Position numbers and translations under genes: made by a program
In this document: positions 1 to 10,246 of the stretch, piece after piece
Numbering within the stretch: position 1 is the stretch's first letter
Layout: each line of letters opens with the position of its first letter
The notes under the pieces: model-generated
What the model saw: the letters and a program-made list of their open reading frames with translations, nothing else
Database searches by the model: none
What the model was told of the DNA's origin: nothing
From: Belnapia moabensis DSM 16746
GTDB taxonomy: Bacteria > Pseudomonadota > Alphaproteobacteria > Acetobacterales > Acetobacteraceae
Length of the DNA stretch: 64,000 nucleotides
Assembly (NCBI RefSeq): GCF_000745835.1
Contig: NZ_JQKB01000019.1
Location: 33,181-97,180 of the forward strand
Reading direction: 5' to 3'

Positions 1-672
1 CTCCTGCTCCTCCAGCCGGTAGGCGCGGACGACGCGGGCGGCGCCGAAGCTCTCGGTGAGCTGCGCCGCCGTCTCGCCCATCCGCTCCTGCATCCCGCCC
101 GAGGCGCGGCGGATGCGCTTGCCGAGGCGGAGGGTGGGCACCACCGCGATCGGGTACATCACCGCGGCGATGAGCGACATCTGCCAGTCGAGCCAGACCA
201 TGGAGGCGACGAGGCCGATGACGGTCAACACATCCGCACCGCCATTGATCGACTTGGTCAAGGCCTCGCGGATCGCCGCCGCATCGACGGTGAAGCGGCT
301 GGCATGGCGCGCCGGCGCATCGGCGGTGACGGCGGCGAGGTCGGCCCGGGTCAGGGCCCGGAACAGGTCGTTCTGCAGCCCTTCGATCACCCGGAGCACC
401 ACCGCCTGGACCGCGACCGCCTGGCCGTACTGCGCCAGCGCCTTCAGGCAGGTCACGGCGATGATGACGGGCGGGATGACCCAGGCGATGGCGACATCGC
501 CCGAGGAGAAGCGGTCGAAGCCCTGCTGAATGACGATGGGGTAGAGCGCCGTCAGCCCCGCGAGGAGCAGGGTGCAGAGAATGGCGAGCGCGATGCCCCG
601 CCGGTGATGGCCGAGATAGTCCCGCGCTAGGCGGGCGATGAGGGCGCGGGAGGACGGGTCGATGGCGGCCAT
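1..672 (-). CDS. ABC exporter, membrane-domain half (partial, runs off left edge)
   Basis: The minus-strand frame opens with ATG at 672 and stays open for 224 codons to base 1. It encodes the N-terminal half of an MsbA-like ABC exporter: a short cytosolic stretch (PSSRALIARLARDYLGHH), a hydrophobic helix near residues 25-42, a second near 60-75, then the RALTRADL and RFTVDAAAIREALT coupling-type segments and two further membrane helices near 125-160. The ATP-binding domain lies outside the window, so the substrate cannot be judged. The start is only 10 bp after the stop of the CCA-adding enzyme, so it is probably the last gene of that operon. The family exports lipids, drugs or peptides; this member is not assigned. 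Confidence 0.85.
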   Translation of the reverse strand, partial: MAAIDPSSRALIARLARDYLGHHRRGIALAILCTLLLAGLTALYPIVIQQGFDRFSSGDVAIAWVIPPVIIAVTCLKALAQYGQAVAVQAVVLRVIEGLQNDLFRALTRADLAAVTADAPARHASRFTVDAAAIREALTKSINGGADVLTVIGLVASMVWLDWQMSLIAAVMYPIAVVPTLRLGKRIRRASGGMQERMGETAAQLTESFGAARVVRAYRLEEQE

Positions 673-682
673 GCGGCGGGGT

Positions 683-1897
683 TTAGCCGCTGGGCGGCGC
701 GGCGGCCAATTCCTGCAGCCGCGCGAGGCAGGCCTCGCGGTCGGCCACGCAGCCGCCCTCCAGCCACCAGGCTCGCAGCGCCGCCAGCAGTCGCCCGACT
801 GAAGGGCCGGGTGCGAGGCCGGCGGCCAATGCATCCCGCCCCTGCAACGGGAAGACGGGGCGCGGCATCGCCGCGATCCGTTGCCGCAGTGCCGCCCAGC
901 CCTCACCACCATGCCTCGCTTCGGCGAGCCAGGCACGGTCGAGCGATGCGGGCTTGTCGAGGCCGGCGAGCAACCGGCGCAGCGCTGCATCCGCATCCGC
1001 CGGCTCCGGCCATGGCGAGCCAAGCCGGTCCTCCAGCGCCGCACGCTCTTCGCCGGAGAGGCGGAGCCGGTTCGCCACCGCCGCCACGGCCTCGGGCGGC
1101 AGCAAGGCCGCGACGCGCAGAATGGGAGAGACCGGCGCGCCGATCGCCACCAGCCGGTCCAGCAGGCCGAGCCCCGGCGCCTCCGGCAGTACGGCACCAA
1201 GCACACCCGTCTCCGCCATCAGCGTCAGCGACTCGCGCGGATCGGGCGCCTCCATCAACCGCTTGATCTCCATCCAGACCCGCTCGGCCGACAGCCGCGC
1301 CAGCCCCGGCACCGCCACGCGGATCGCCGCCACCGCTGCCGGATCCGGCCCGCCCGTCCCATAACGGGCCTGAAAGCGGAAGAAGCGCAGCGCCCGCAGG
1401 TAGTCCTCCCGCAGCCGCGTCGCCGGGTCGCCGACGAAGCGGACGAGCCCTGCCGCCAGATCCGCGCGCCCGCCGAAGTAATCCCATAGCTCTCCGGTGG
1501 CGGAGAGCGACATGGCGTTAATGGTGAAGTCCCGCCGCGCCGCGTCCTCGCGCCAATCGGTGGTCCAGGCGACCTCGGCATGGCGACCGTCCGTTGCTAG
1601 GTCACGGCGGAGGCTGGTCACCTCCACCGGCTCCTTGTCCAGGACGGTGGTGACTGTGCCATGGGCGAGGCCGGTCTCGAAAACCTTGAGGCCGGCTGCG
1701 CGCAGCCGCCGCGCGATCTCCTCCGGCGGCAGCGGTGCAGCGACATCCACGTCATGCAGCGGCAGCCCGGCCAACGCATCCCGCACCGCGCCGCCCACGG
1801 CCCGCGCCCCGGGCAGTACCGCCAGCACGGCGGCCGGCGCACCGCGGCCGAGCAGCACGGGCGGCGCGATCCGGTCGGCGGGCGGGTCCTCGCTCAT
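683..1897 (-). CDS. cca: CCA tRNA nucleotidyltransferase / poly(A) polymerase family
   Basis: Adds or repairs the 3'-CCA end of tRNAs in the cytoplasm (class II nucleotidyltransferase family). The 404-residue product has the nucleotidyltransferase signature GGAVRD near residue 34, the metal-binding DVD near 47, the RRD motif (RRDFTINAM) near 125, and the RFxxRY-like segment LRALRFFRFQARYG near 165, followed by the all-helical RNA-binding region. A longer open frame upstream is an artefact. I chose the ATG at 1897 because the conserved domain starts soon after it and because it overlaps the stop of the DUF6111 gene by 4 bp (ATGA). It is the fourth gene of a five-gene minus-strand operon. Confident call; the balance between CCA addition and poly(A) activity cannot be read from sequence. 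Confidence 0.93.
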   Translation of the reverse strand: MSEDPPADRIAPPVLLGRGAPAAVLAVLPGARAVGGAVRDALAGLPLHDVDVAAPLPPEEIARRLRAAGLKVFETGLAHGTVTTVLDKEPVEVTSLRRDLATDGRHAEVAWTTDWREDAARRDFTINAMSLSATGELWDYFGGRADLAAGLVRFVGDPATRLREDYLRALRFFRFQARYGTGGPDPAAVAAIRVAVPGLARLSAERVWMEIKRLMEAPDPRESLTLMAETGVLGAVLPEAPGLGLLDRLVAIGAPVSPILRVAALLPPEAVAAVANRLRLSGEERAALEDRLGSPWPEPADADAALRRLLAGLDKPASLDRAWLAEARHGGEGWAALRQRIAAMPRPVFPLQGRDALAAGLAPGPSVGRLLAALRAWWLEGGCVADREACLARLQELAAAPPSG

Positions 1898-2145
1898 TGC
1901 CGCGGCTCCACCCGGTGCGGCACCACCTGCCCATCCGGTCCGAGCTGCGCCGGCACATAGACGGTTCCCGGCGCGATGCTCACCGAGAGCCCGTACCAGA
2001 CAGCTCCAGCGATCCCGCAGAAAATTGCGATGGCGAGGGCCCAAACCAACCCGGTCGGCACCGCTTGGCCGGGATTCAACCGGCGCCAAAGCATGAAGCC
2101 GCCCAAAGGCGCCAGGAACAGCAGCAACTCGACCAGATAGAACAA
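1894..2145 (-). CDS. DUF6111-type small membrane protein
   Basis: An 83-residue protein with two hydrophobic helices, about residues 1-20 (MFYLVELLLFLAPLGGFMLW) and 32-52, and a short polar C-terminus rich in V, P and G. The sequence pattern and its place between a CoA-pyrophosphatase-type NUDIX gene and the CCA transferase match the DUF6111 proteins seen in Rhodospirillales; that identification is from memory of the family. It overlaps the downstream cca start by 4 bp and follows the NUDIX stop by 3 bp, so the genes are almost certainly translationally coupled. Function is unknown; it sits in the inner membrane. Confidence 0.8.
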   Translation of the reverse strand: MFYLVELLLFLAPLGGFMLWRRLNPGQAVPTGLVWALAIAIFCGIAGAVWYGLSVSIAPGTVYVPAQLGPDGQVVPHRVEPRQ

Positions 2146-2148
2146 GGA

Positions 2149-2736
2149 TTACCCGCGCAGAACTCGGGCGAGGTTGACCAGGATGGCCGCCGTCGCCCCC
2201 CAGATATAGTGCCGCTCATGCGGCCAGACCCAGAATTCCCGCATGCGGCCTTTGAACTCAGCCCGCCGCCGCTCCGGCGCGTCGGGGTCGAGCACCACCG
2301 AGAGGGGTAGCTCGAAAGCCTCCTCCACCTCCCCCGGCTCGGGCGTCAGGTTGAGCGGCGGCACCACCATTCCGACCACGGGGGTGATGCGGAACCCCGT
2401 CCCCGTCGCATGCGGCGGCAACCGGCCGAGAAGTTCCGGCAGGCGGGGATCGAGCCCCACCTCCTCCGCCGCCTCACGCACCGCCGCCGCTTCCGGCGTC
2501 TCTCCCGCCTCGATCCGACCGCCGGGGAAGCTCACCTGTCCGGCATGGGATGTCATCTTCGCTGCGCGAAGGGTCAGCAGCACGGCCGGAGCGGGATGAA
2601 GGACGATCGGCACAAGCACCGCGGCACCGATCATGCGGGAGGGGCTGAGCCCTTCGGAGTCATCCGAGGCGGTGGCGCCGGCCCGGGCCAGCGCCGCCGG
2701 GTCGCCCATGCGGGCCGCGATCTCGGCCGCCGTCAT
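2149..2736 (-). CDS. NUDIX hydrolase, CoA pyrophosphatase type
   Basis: 195 residues. The NUDIX box is intact: GGRIEAGETPEAAAVREAAEEVGL-type spacing (G-x5-E-x7-REAAEEVG) near residues 80-103. Just before it is the HAGQVSFPGG segment that marks the CoA-pyrophosphatase (NudL/UPF0035) branch, which hydrolyses CoA to 3',5'-ADP and phosphopantetheine. I chose the ATG at 2736, because the longer open frame reaches back into the antisense of the DUF1285 gene. It lies 10 bp downstream of the DUF1285 stop and 3 bp upstream of DUF6111. A role in clearing oxidised or excess CoA derivatives is family knowledge; the actual substrate is inferred. Confidence 0.9.
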   Translation of the reverse strand: MTAAEIAARMGDPAALARAGATASDDSEGLSPSRMIGAAVLVPIVLHPAPAVLLTLRAAKMTSHAGQVSFPGGRIEAGETPEAAAVREAAEEVGLDPRLPELLGRLPPHATGTGFRITPVVGMVVPPLNLTPEPGEVEEAFELPLSVVLDPDAPERRRAEFKGRMREFWVWPHERHYIWGATAAILVNLARVLRG

Positions 2737-2746
2737 GCGTCGCAGG

Positions 2747-3376
2747 TCACTCGGCCGCCGTCTCCAGCGCCTGAACCTCGTCGATCGGGAAGAAAACACC
2801 CTCCGACCAGACGCCGAGCATCTCGCGCCCATCCACCATCTCGGTCTGGCCGAGTGCAACAAGCTCGTAGAAGACGGCCCGGTTGATCTTGGCCTCGAGG
2901 CCCGGGCGGATGGTGATGTAAGGCCTTGGCTCCCGCGTCACCGGGCAGAGATGCACGCGGATCGGATGCTCGGCATTGGCCGTGACGATCTCGTCGAGAT
3001 TGGTACGGAAAGTGAGACATTGCTTGGGCGCGCAGCCATCGCCGCAATCGCAATGGCGCCAGCACAGCTCGACCGCAACGAAGGGCGCGTCCTCCACCTC
3101 GATCCGGCCGCGCTCTACGGGAGTCTCCAGCCAATAGGTGCCGTCGGCCTCGCGCCGCATCACGCTGGCGAAGAGGCAGACCAACTCCTTTCGGTTGATG
3201 GGACTGCCCTGGTAGTACCAGGTACCGTTGCGGTCGATCCGCATCTGGAAGTTCTGCGGCTCCGGTCGCGGCCGCGTTGGTCGGCGCGCAGGAGGCTGTC
3301 GAGCCCCTTGGCCGATCACTCCGTCCTGCACGGGGACCTCCCCATTCACCGCTTTGTCCATGCCCTGCGAGGCCAT
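2747..3376 (-). CDS. DUF1285 domain protein
   Basis: 209 residues. The first 40 are polar and proline/arginine-rich, then a compact domain carries the DUF1285-like features GTWYYQGSPINRKELVCLF and YWLETPVERGRIEV. Seven cysteines include an unusual cluster (CWRHCDCGDGCAPKQC, about residues 105-120), which could bind a metal; most DUF1285 members I recall lack such a cluster. It is the first gene of the minus-strand operon leading to cca and is divergent from moxR, so the two share the 92-bp region 3377-3468. Molecular function is unknown. ATG at 3376 is the only convenient start. Confidence 0.8.
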   Translation of the reverse strand: MASQGMDKAVNGEVPVQDGVIGQGARQPPARRPTRPRPEPQNFQMRIDRNGTWYYQGSPINRKELVCLFASVMRREADGTYWLETPVERGRIEVEDAPFVAVELCWRHCDCGDGCAPKQCLTFRTNLDEIVTANAEHPIRVHLCPVTREPRPYITIRPGLEAKINRAVFYELVALGQTEMVDGREMLGVWSEGVFFPIDEVQALETAAE

Positions 3377-3468
3377 AGGCTACTGCCGCTCCCTGTCCCG
3401 TGACGCCATCTGTCCCAGGGGCGCCTCGCTTTCGAAGCGCTGGGGGTCATATAGGGATCGTGACCGGG
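3377..3468. promoter_or_regulatory. Divergent promoter region, DUF1285 operon / moxR operon
   Basis: This 92-bp gap separates two divergent operons and must hold both promoters. A small hairpin (CGCTT-TCG-AAGCG, 3427-3439) and a TATAGG box (3452-3457) lie on the moxR side. I see no convincing -35 for either direction. AGGGA at 3454-3458 can serve as ribosome binding site for the ATG at 3469; an in-frame GTG at 3460 is too close to it. Confidence 0.4.
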
Positions 3469-4487
<1,019 letters not shown>

Positions 4488-4491
<4 letters not shown>

Positions 4492-5366
4492 TCGCCCCGG
4501 CCAAGACTCTCCAGGCCGAGGCGCTCGGCGCACGCCTGCCACCATTGGTGGTCGCCGCCGACCGCGTCGCCGCCACCGTGCTGCAGGGCGTCCACGGCAG
4601 GCGCCGCAGCGGCCAGGGCGATGCTTTCTGGCAGTACCGCCCGTTCCTGCCCGGCGACTCCGCCGCACGCATCGATTGGCGACAAAGCGCCCGCTCCGAT
4701 CGGCTTTTCATTCGCGAGACGGAATGGGAGGCGGCACAGACCGTCGCCCTCTGGAGCGATGCCTCGCGTTCCATGGAATGGACCTCCGGCCCCGGCCGCC
4801 CCTCGAAGCGGGAACGGGCCGATTTGCTGCTGGCTGCACTGGCCTCGCTCGTATTGCGCGGCGGCGAGCGGGTGCGGCTGCTCGGCGGCGGCGGGCGGAG
4901 CCATGCCGGGCGGGCCGGCCTCACATCGGTGGTGGAGACCGTCTCGGCCATCAGCAAGTCCCGTTCGCTGCCTCCCAACGATCCCGCCCTGCCGCGGCAT
5001 GCCCGTAGCGTGCTGATCGGCGATTTCCTCGCCCCACTCCATGAAATCCATGCCACCGTCGCCGAACTCGCCGCCCGGCCGGTGCGTGGCCATATCCTCC
5101 AGGTACTGGACCCGGAGGAAGAATCGCTCGGCGAAAGCAACCGTCACTACACCGGCCGCGTGTTGTTCGAATGGCAGGGCGATACCTCGGTGCTGGTGCC
5201 GCGGGTGGAGACGGTACGCGGCCACTATGCCGAGCGGCTGCGGCAGCACCGCGCCGGCCTCGCCGCCATCGCCGCGGCGGCTGGTTGGACCTTTCTCACC
5301 CATCGCACGGATCAGCCCCCGGCACAGGCTTTGCTGGCTCTTTGGCAGGCCCTCGCGCCAGACTGA
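4488..5366 (+). CDS. DUF58 domain protein (start uncertain, possibly CTG)
   Basis: A DUF58 protein that follows moxR, as is usual. The domain signature is clear: GRRRSGQGDAFWQYRPFLPGD then RIDWRQSARSDRLFIRETEWE, and the VWA-like strand VALWSDASRSMEW. DUF58 proteins are thought to work with MoxR ATPases. The start is odd. In this frame no ATG exists before the domain; the first conventional codons are TTG 4545 and GTG 4548, neither with a ribosome binding site. A CTG at 4488 overlaps the moxR stop (CTGA) and has AAGGG nine bases upstream; the residues it adds (about 19, ending AEALGARLPP) read like normal DUF58 N-terminus. I give the CTG start (292 aa); the conservative alternative is 4545 (273 aa). 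The stop at 5366 is certain. Confidence 0.8.
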
Positions 5367-5432
5367 AAGCATGCCATCTGAATGCATACCATCTAGGTGG
5401 AGTGATGCTGTGCCCCTCCCCATAAGGGTCCA

Positions 5433-8141
5433 ATGCTGAGCCTGGGCCCCATCGCCTTCGCCGCCCCTTGGCTGCTGCTGGCCTTGCCGGCGCTTCCGGT
5501 GCTTTGGTGGCTGCTGCGGGTGACGCCGCCGGCGCCCCGCCGCATCGCCTTCCCTGCCCTACGCCTACTGCGTGACCTGCCCATCGCCGAGGAGACGCCG
5601 TCGCGCACGCCTTGGTGGCTGCTGCTTCTCCGCATCGCCGCCGCCGCCCTGCTCATCCTTGGCCTGGCGCGGCCGGTGCTGGGGCCAGGTGCCGGCACCG
5701 CGGGCGAAGGCACGCTGTTGCTGGTGGTGGATGATGGCTGGGCCTCGGCCGAGGACTGGCCGGCTCGGATGGCCGCCGCCGGGGGCGCGCTCGACCGCGC
5801 CGGGCGCGAGGGCCGCCGCGTCGCCCTGCTCGCCACCGCTCCGGCAGAGACCGCCGAGCCGCCGCGGGTGATCGGCCCGATGCCGGCGGAGGATCTCCGC
5901 AGCCGCCTCGCCGCCCTCCGCCCGAAGCCCTGGGCGCCCGACCAAGCGGCGGCGCTTGCCGCCTTCCAGGCCTGGCGGACAACCAATCCCGGACCGGTCT
6001 CCAGCCTGTTGCTCAGCGACGGCGTGGAGCATAGCCCTTCCGCCCTCGCCGAGGCGCTGGCCGCTGCCGGCCCGCTGGCCGTAGCGCGGGCCGAGGCGCA
6101 GCCGGTACGCCTGCTGCTCCCGCCGCTGGCCGAGGCCGACCGGCTTCGCCTACGCCTCCAGCAACTACCCCTGCCGGTGGCGAGCGAGGCGGTGGTGCTC
6201 GCCCGTACCGGCGATGGACGCGCCCTCGGCCGCGCCGTGATCCCGCTTGCCTCCGGCGCCACCGAAGGCGAGGCGGCGCTCGAGCTGCCGGTCGAGATCC
6301 GCAACCAGGTGGTCCGGCTGGAGATCGAGAACAATGCCGGCCCCGGCGCCGTGATCCTGCTCGACGAGCGTTTCCGCCGCCGCCCGGTCGGCCTGTTGCC
6401 GAGCGTCGAGGAAAGCGCGGATGCGCCGCTGATCGGCGACTTGTTCTATCTCGACCGGGCGCTCACCCCCTATGCGGAGCTGCGGCGCGGCCCGCTCGAC
6501 AGGCTGCTCGCCCGGCCCATCGCCGTGCTGGCCCTGGCCGACCGCCCGGTGGCCGATGGGTCGGAGCGCGAGGCGCTGGCCCGCTGGGTGGAACGGGGCG
6601 GCACGCTGATCCGCTTCGCCGGCCCGCGCCTCGCCGACCATCCGGACAGCCTGCTGCCGGTGCCGCTGCGGGCGGAACGCCAGCTCGGCGGCTCGCTCTC
6701 CTGGGAGCAGCCGCAGCATCTGGCTCCCTTTCCGGAAGGGTCGCCCTTCGCCGGCCTCGCCATCCCCGCGGAAGTGGCGGTGGAGCGCCAAGTTCTCGCC
6801 GAGCCCTCGCCTCGCCTTTCCGAGCGGAGCTGGGCGCGGCTGACCGACGGCACGCCGCTGGTCACGGCCGAGGCGCGCGGCGGGGGGCGGATCGTGCTGT
6901 TCCACGTCACCGCCAATGCGGAATGGTCTAACCTGCCGCTCTCCGGCCTATTCGTGCAGATGTTACGGCGGATCGTGGCGCTCTCCGCGGGCATCCAAGG
7001 TGCCGAGGGCGAGGCGCCGCTGGCGCCGATCGAGACGTTGGACGGCTTCGGCCGGCTCGGTCCCGCACCGCCGGCGGCGGCCGCCATCCCCGCGGCGCAA
7101 ATCGAGGCGACGGTGCCCTCGCCGCGCAACCCGCCCGGCTGGTACGGCACGCCGGGGCAGGACCCCTCCTCCATCGCTTACCGACGGGCGCTCAACCTCG
7201 GCGGCTCCGTCCCCGGCTTGCGGGCGGCACCTCCGCCCCCGCCGGGCAGCGCCCTGCTCGGCATCGGCGGCGTGCCAACGGAGCGTGACCTCGGGCCCTG
7301 GCTGCTGGCAGCCGCACTGCTGCTGCTGGCGGCCGACCTGCTGATCGGCCTCCGCCTGAGAGGGCTGCTCCGACCGGGCTTCGCGCTGGTGGCCGTGCTG
7401 TGGCTGGCGCAGCCCGCCGTGGCGCAGACCGCCTCCGACCCGGCGCCGGCGCTCGCCACCCGCCTTGCTTATGTCGCCACAGGCGATGCCGCGCTCGACG
7501 ATGTGCAGCGGATGGGCCTCGTCGGCCTCTCCGACTTCATCAACCGCCGCTCCGCGACCGCGCTCGCCGACCCGGCGGCGGTGACGCCGGGGGCGGACGA
7601 CCTCTCCTTCTACCCTTTGCTTTATTGGACAGTGACGGCCGAGGCGCCGCCGCCCGACGCGGCCGCCGTCGTCGCGCTCAACGAGTTCATGCGCAATGGC
7701 GGCATCATCCTCTTCGACACGCGCGACGAAGGCTCGGGCGAGGGCTTCGCCCCCGGTGCCCGCGCGGCGCTGCGGCGGGTGACGCGCGACCTCGCCGTAC
7801 CGCCCCTCGCCCCGATCGGCGAGGATCATGTATTGAAACGCTCCTTCTACCTGCTACCGGACTTGCCAGGCCGCTTCTCCGGTGGCCAGGTCTGGGTGGC
7901 ACGTGACCAGGACCGGGCAAACGACAGCGTCTCGCCCGTCATCGTCGGCGGGCATGACTGGGCGAGCGCCTGGGCCATCGATGCCCGCGGGCAGAACCCC
8001 TTCGCTACCATCCCCGGTGGCACGCGGCAGCGGACGCTGGCCTATCGCTTTGGCATGAACCTCGTGATGTACGCCCTGACCGGCAACTACAAGGGCGACC
8101 AGGTGCATGTGCCGGCGATCCTCGAGAGGCTCGGCAACTGA
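5433..8141 (+). CDS. BatA-like N-terminal plus DUF4159 membrane protein
   Basis: 902 residues. The N-terminus has the BatA (Aer_N) layout: helix at about 8-27, LLRVTPPAPRRIAFPALRLL, then a second helix at about 58-77 (LRIAAAALLILGLARPVLG). A VWA-like stretch (GTLLLVVDDGWASAEDW) follows but lacks a full MIDAS. Another membrane pair lies near 625-665. The C-terminal 210 residues match DUF4159 (LAYVATGDAALDDVQRMGL, FILFDTRDEG-like GGIILFDTRDEGSG), a periplasmic domain. With MoxR and DUF58 upstream and the next membrane protein overlapping by 1 bp (TGATG), it belongs to the 'aerotolerance-like' membrane complex of proteobacteria. Function in envelope stress is inferred. Confidence 0.9.
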   Translation: MLSLGPIAFAAPWLLLALPALPVLWWLLRVTPPAPRRIAFPALRLLRDLPIAEETPSRTPWWLLLLRIAAAALLILGLARPVLGPGAGTAGEGTLLLVVDDGWASAEDWPARMAAAGGALDRAGREGRRVALLATAPAETAEPPRVIGPMPAEDLRSRLAALRPKPWAPDQAAALAAFQAWRTTNPGPVSSLLLSDGVEHSPSALAEALAAAGPLAVARAEAQPVRLLLPPLAEADRLRLRLQQLPLPVASEAVVLARTGDGRALGRAVIPLASGATEGEAALELPVEIRNQVVRLEIENNAGPGAVILLDERFRRRPVGLLPSVEESADAPLIGDLFYLDRALTPYAELRRGPLDRLLARPIAVLALADRPVADGSEREALARWVERGGTLIRFAGPRLADHPDSLLPVPLRAERQLGGSLSWEQPQHLAPFPEGSPFAGLAIPAEVAVERQVLAEPSPRLSERSWARLTDGTPLVTAEARGGGRIVLFHVTANAEWSNLPLSGLFVQMLRRIVALSAGIQGAEGEAPLAPIETLDGFGRLGPAPPAAAAIPAAQIEATVPSPRNPPGWYGTPGQDPSSIAYRRALNLGGSVPGLRAAPPPPPGSALLGIGGVPTERDLGPWLLAAALLLLAADLLIGLRLRGLLRPGFALVAVLWLAQPAVAQTASDPAPALATRLAYVATGDAALDDVQRMGLVGLSDFINRRSATALADPAAVTPGADDLSFYPLLYWTVTAEAPPPDAAAVVALNEFMRNGGIILFDTRDEGSGEGFAPGARAALRRVTRDLAVPPLAPIGEDHVLKRSFYLLPDLPGRFSGGQVWVARDQDRANDSVSPVIVGGHDWASAWAIDARGQNPFATIPGGTRQRTLAYRFGMNLVMYALTGNYKGDQVHVPAILERLGN

Positions 8142-10246
8142 TGCAGCAAGCCCTCTCCGGCATCGACTTCGCCCCCGTCTTACCCGTCTGGCTGATCGCG
8201 GCGCTGGCCGTGCTTGCGATGCTGGCCCTGGTGCCGGCCCTGTTGCGCCGGGCGCGTGGCGCGGCGTTGCGCGCGCTCACCTTTGCGCTGCTGCTGCTGG
8301 CGCTGGCCAATCCGCGCCTCGTCGAGGAGACGCGAGAGACGCGACCGGATATCGCCCTGCTTGTCGTCGACCGCAGCGATAGCGCCCGTATCGGCAACCG
8401 CGCGCAGCAGATCGAGGCCGCGCGCACCGGCGTCGAGGCCCGCGCGGCGAAGCTGCCCGACCTGGAGCTCCGCACCGTCGAGGTGCCGGAGGGCGGCAAC
8501 CAGGGCACCCGCCTCTTCACCGCGACGGAGCGGGCGCTGGCCGACATCCCCCGCGCCCGGCTCGCCGGCGTCATCGCCCTGACCGATGGGCAGGTGCATG
8601 ACGTGCCGGCTGCCTCGCCGATAGAGGCGCCGTTTCATGCCCTTCTGCCCGGCCGCCCAGGCGAGACCGACCGACGGCTTCGGGTCGTCGAGGCGCCGGG
8701 CTTCGGCATCGTCGGCCGTTCGGTCGAGCTGCGCGTCGCCGTCGAGGATCTCGGTGTGCCGAACGCGACCGGCGCCGCCCGCCTCTCCATCCGCCGCGAT
8801 GGCGCGCCGGCCCGCATCGAGAGCGTGCCCATCGGCCGCGAGCACCGCATCGAGTTGCCGATCGAGCGTGGCGGACCGACCGTCGTCGAGCTCGCCGCCG
8901 AGGCGCGGCCGGGCGAGGTCTCGGAGCTGAACAACCGCGCCGTCGTCACCATCACCGGCGTGCGCGACCGGCTGCGCGTGCTGCTGGTTTCCGGCGAGCC
9001 GCATGCGGGCGAGCGCACCTGGCGGCGCCTGCTGAAGGCCGATCCGGGCGTCGACCTCGTCCATTTCACCATTCTCCGCCCCCCGGAGAAGGACGACCTG
9101 ACGCCGCTCAACGAGCTGGCGCTGATCGCCTTCCCGGTGCGCGAGCTGTTCCAGGTGAAGCTCCGCGAATTCGATCTCGTCGTCTTCGACCGCTTCGCCA
9201 ATCGGGGCATCCTGCCGCCGGCCTATTTACGCAACATCGCGGATTACGTCCGCGGCGGCGGCGCGCTGCTGATGTCGGTCGGCCCGGAATTCGCGGGGCC
9301 GACGAGCCTCGCCAATACCCCGCTTGGCGCCGTGCTGCCGGCACGGCCCGCGGCCGGGGCGGGCCAATCTGCCGTCGCTGAAGGCGCCTTCCGCCCGAGC
9401 GTCACCGCGCTCGGTTCTCGCCATCCCGTCACCGAAGGCCTTACTGGCGCGAACCCGGACGAGCAGCGTTCGGCGAATTGGGGCCGCTGGTACCGGAGCC
9501 TCCGTGTCGATCAACGCGGTGGGGCAACGGTGATGGCTGCCGCCGACGGCGCGCCGCTGCTGCTGCTCGACCGCGTCGGTGAGGGACGCGTCGCGTTGCT
9601 GCTCTCCGATCATATCTGGCTCTGGTCGCGGGGGCATGATGGCGGCGGCCCTCAGGCGGAACTCCTCCGCCGGGCCGCGCATTGGCTGATGCGCGAACCC
9701 GAGCTCGAGGAGGAAGACCTGACCGCCCGCATCGAAGCCGGACAGCTCGTTATCCAACGTCGCAGCGTGGAGCCCGGGCCGCCGCCCGAAGTGACGATCA
9801 CCGCCCCCGATGCCAGCACGCAGCGGCGCCCGCTCGAAGGCGGCCAGGGGGGCCATGCCACCGCCCGCGTGCCGGCTGACCAGCCGGGAGTCTGGCAGGT
9901 TTCGGACGGCAGGCGCAGCGCCTTCGCCGCCGCGGCCGCCGCGAACCCGGCGGAGGTCGCGGATCTTCGCGCCGATCCGGCCCGCCTGGCCCCGATCCTC
10001 GCCGGGACCGGCGGTGCCGCTCGCTGGCTCGGCACGGCGGCAGAGCCTGCCCTGCCGGAGCTGCGCCGCGTCGGCCCCGGGCGCGACGCGCGTGGCGGCG
10101 ATCCTCAGGCCGGATGGATTGGTCTTCGCCGCAACGGCGACCATACGGTGACCGGCATCGCCGCCATGCCGTTGTTGCCGCCCTGGCTGGCCCTGCCGAT
10201 GGTGCTCGGCCTCGCCGTCTTCGCTTGGCGGCGGGAGGGTCGTTGA
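8141..10246 (+). CDS. Large membrane protein with glutamine-amidotransferase-like domain
   Basis: 701 residues. Two N-terminal helices (about 14-33 and 42-58), then a VWA-like beginning (IALLVVDRSDSARIGNRAQQI), a beta-rich CARDB-like region around 170-270, and a Rossmann-like domain from about 280 (RLRVLLVSGEPHAGERTWRRLL; FDLVVFDRFANRG; IADYVRGGGALLMSVGPEF) that resembles the class-I glutamine amidotransferase fold but shows no obvious catalytic Cys-His-Glu. One C-terminal helix (about 675-697) closes it. This is the standard fourth member of the MoxR-DUF58-BatA/DUF4159 set in alphaproteobacteria. It overlaps its neighbours by 1 bp at each end (TGATG), so it is coupled to them. Probably a structural inner-membrane/periplasmic component; role inferred. 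Confidence 0.88.
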   Translation: MQQALSGIDFAPVLPVWLIAALAVLAMLALVPALLRRARGAALRALTFALLLLALANPRLVEETRETRPDIALLVVDRSDSARIGNRAQQIEAARTGVEARAAKLPDLELRTVEVPEGGNQGTRLFTATERALADIPRARLAGVIALTDGQVHDVPAASPIEAPFHALLPGRPGETDRRLRVVEAPGFGIVGRSVELRVAVEDLGVPNATGAARLSIRRDGAPARIESVPIGREHRIELPIERGGPTVVELAAEARPGEVSELNNRAVVTITGVRDRLRVLLVSGEPHAGERTWRRLLKADPGVDLVHFTILRPPEKDDLTPLNELALIAFPVRELFQVKLREFDLVVFDRFANRGILPPAYLRNIADYVRGGGALLMSVGPEFAGPTSLANTPLGAVLPARPAAGAGQSAVAEGAFRPSVTALGSRHPVTEGLTGANPDEQRSANWGRWYRSLRVDQRGGATVMAAADGAPLLLLDRVGEGRVALLLSDHIWLWSRGHDGGGPQAELLRRAAHWLMREPELEEEDLTARIEAGQLVIQRRSVEPGPPPEVTITAPDASTQRRPLEGGQGGHATARVPADQPGVWQVSDGRRSAFAAAAAANPAEVADLRADPARLAPILAGTGGAARWLGTAAEPALPELRRVGPGRDARGGDPQAGWIGLRRNGDHTVTGIAAMPLLPPWLALPMVLGLAVFAWRREGR

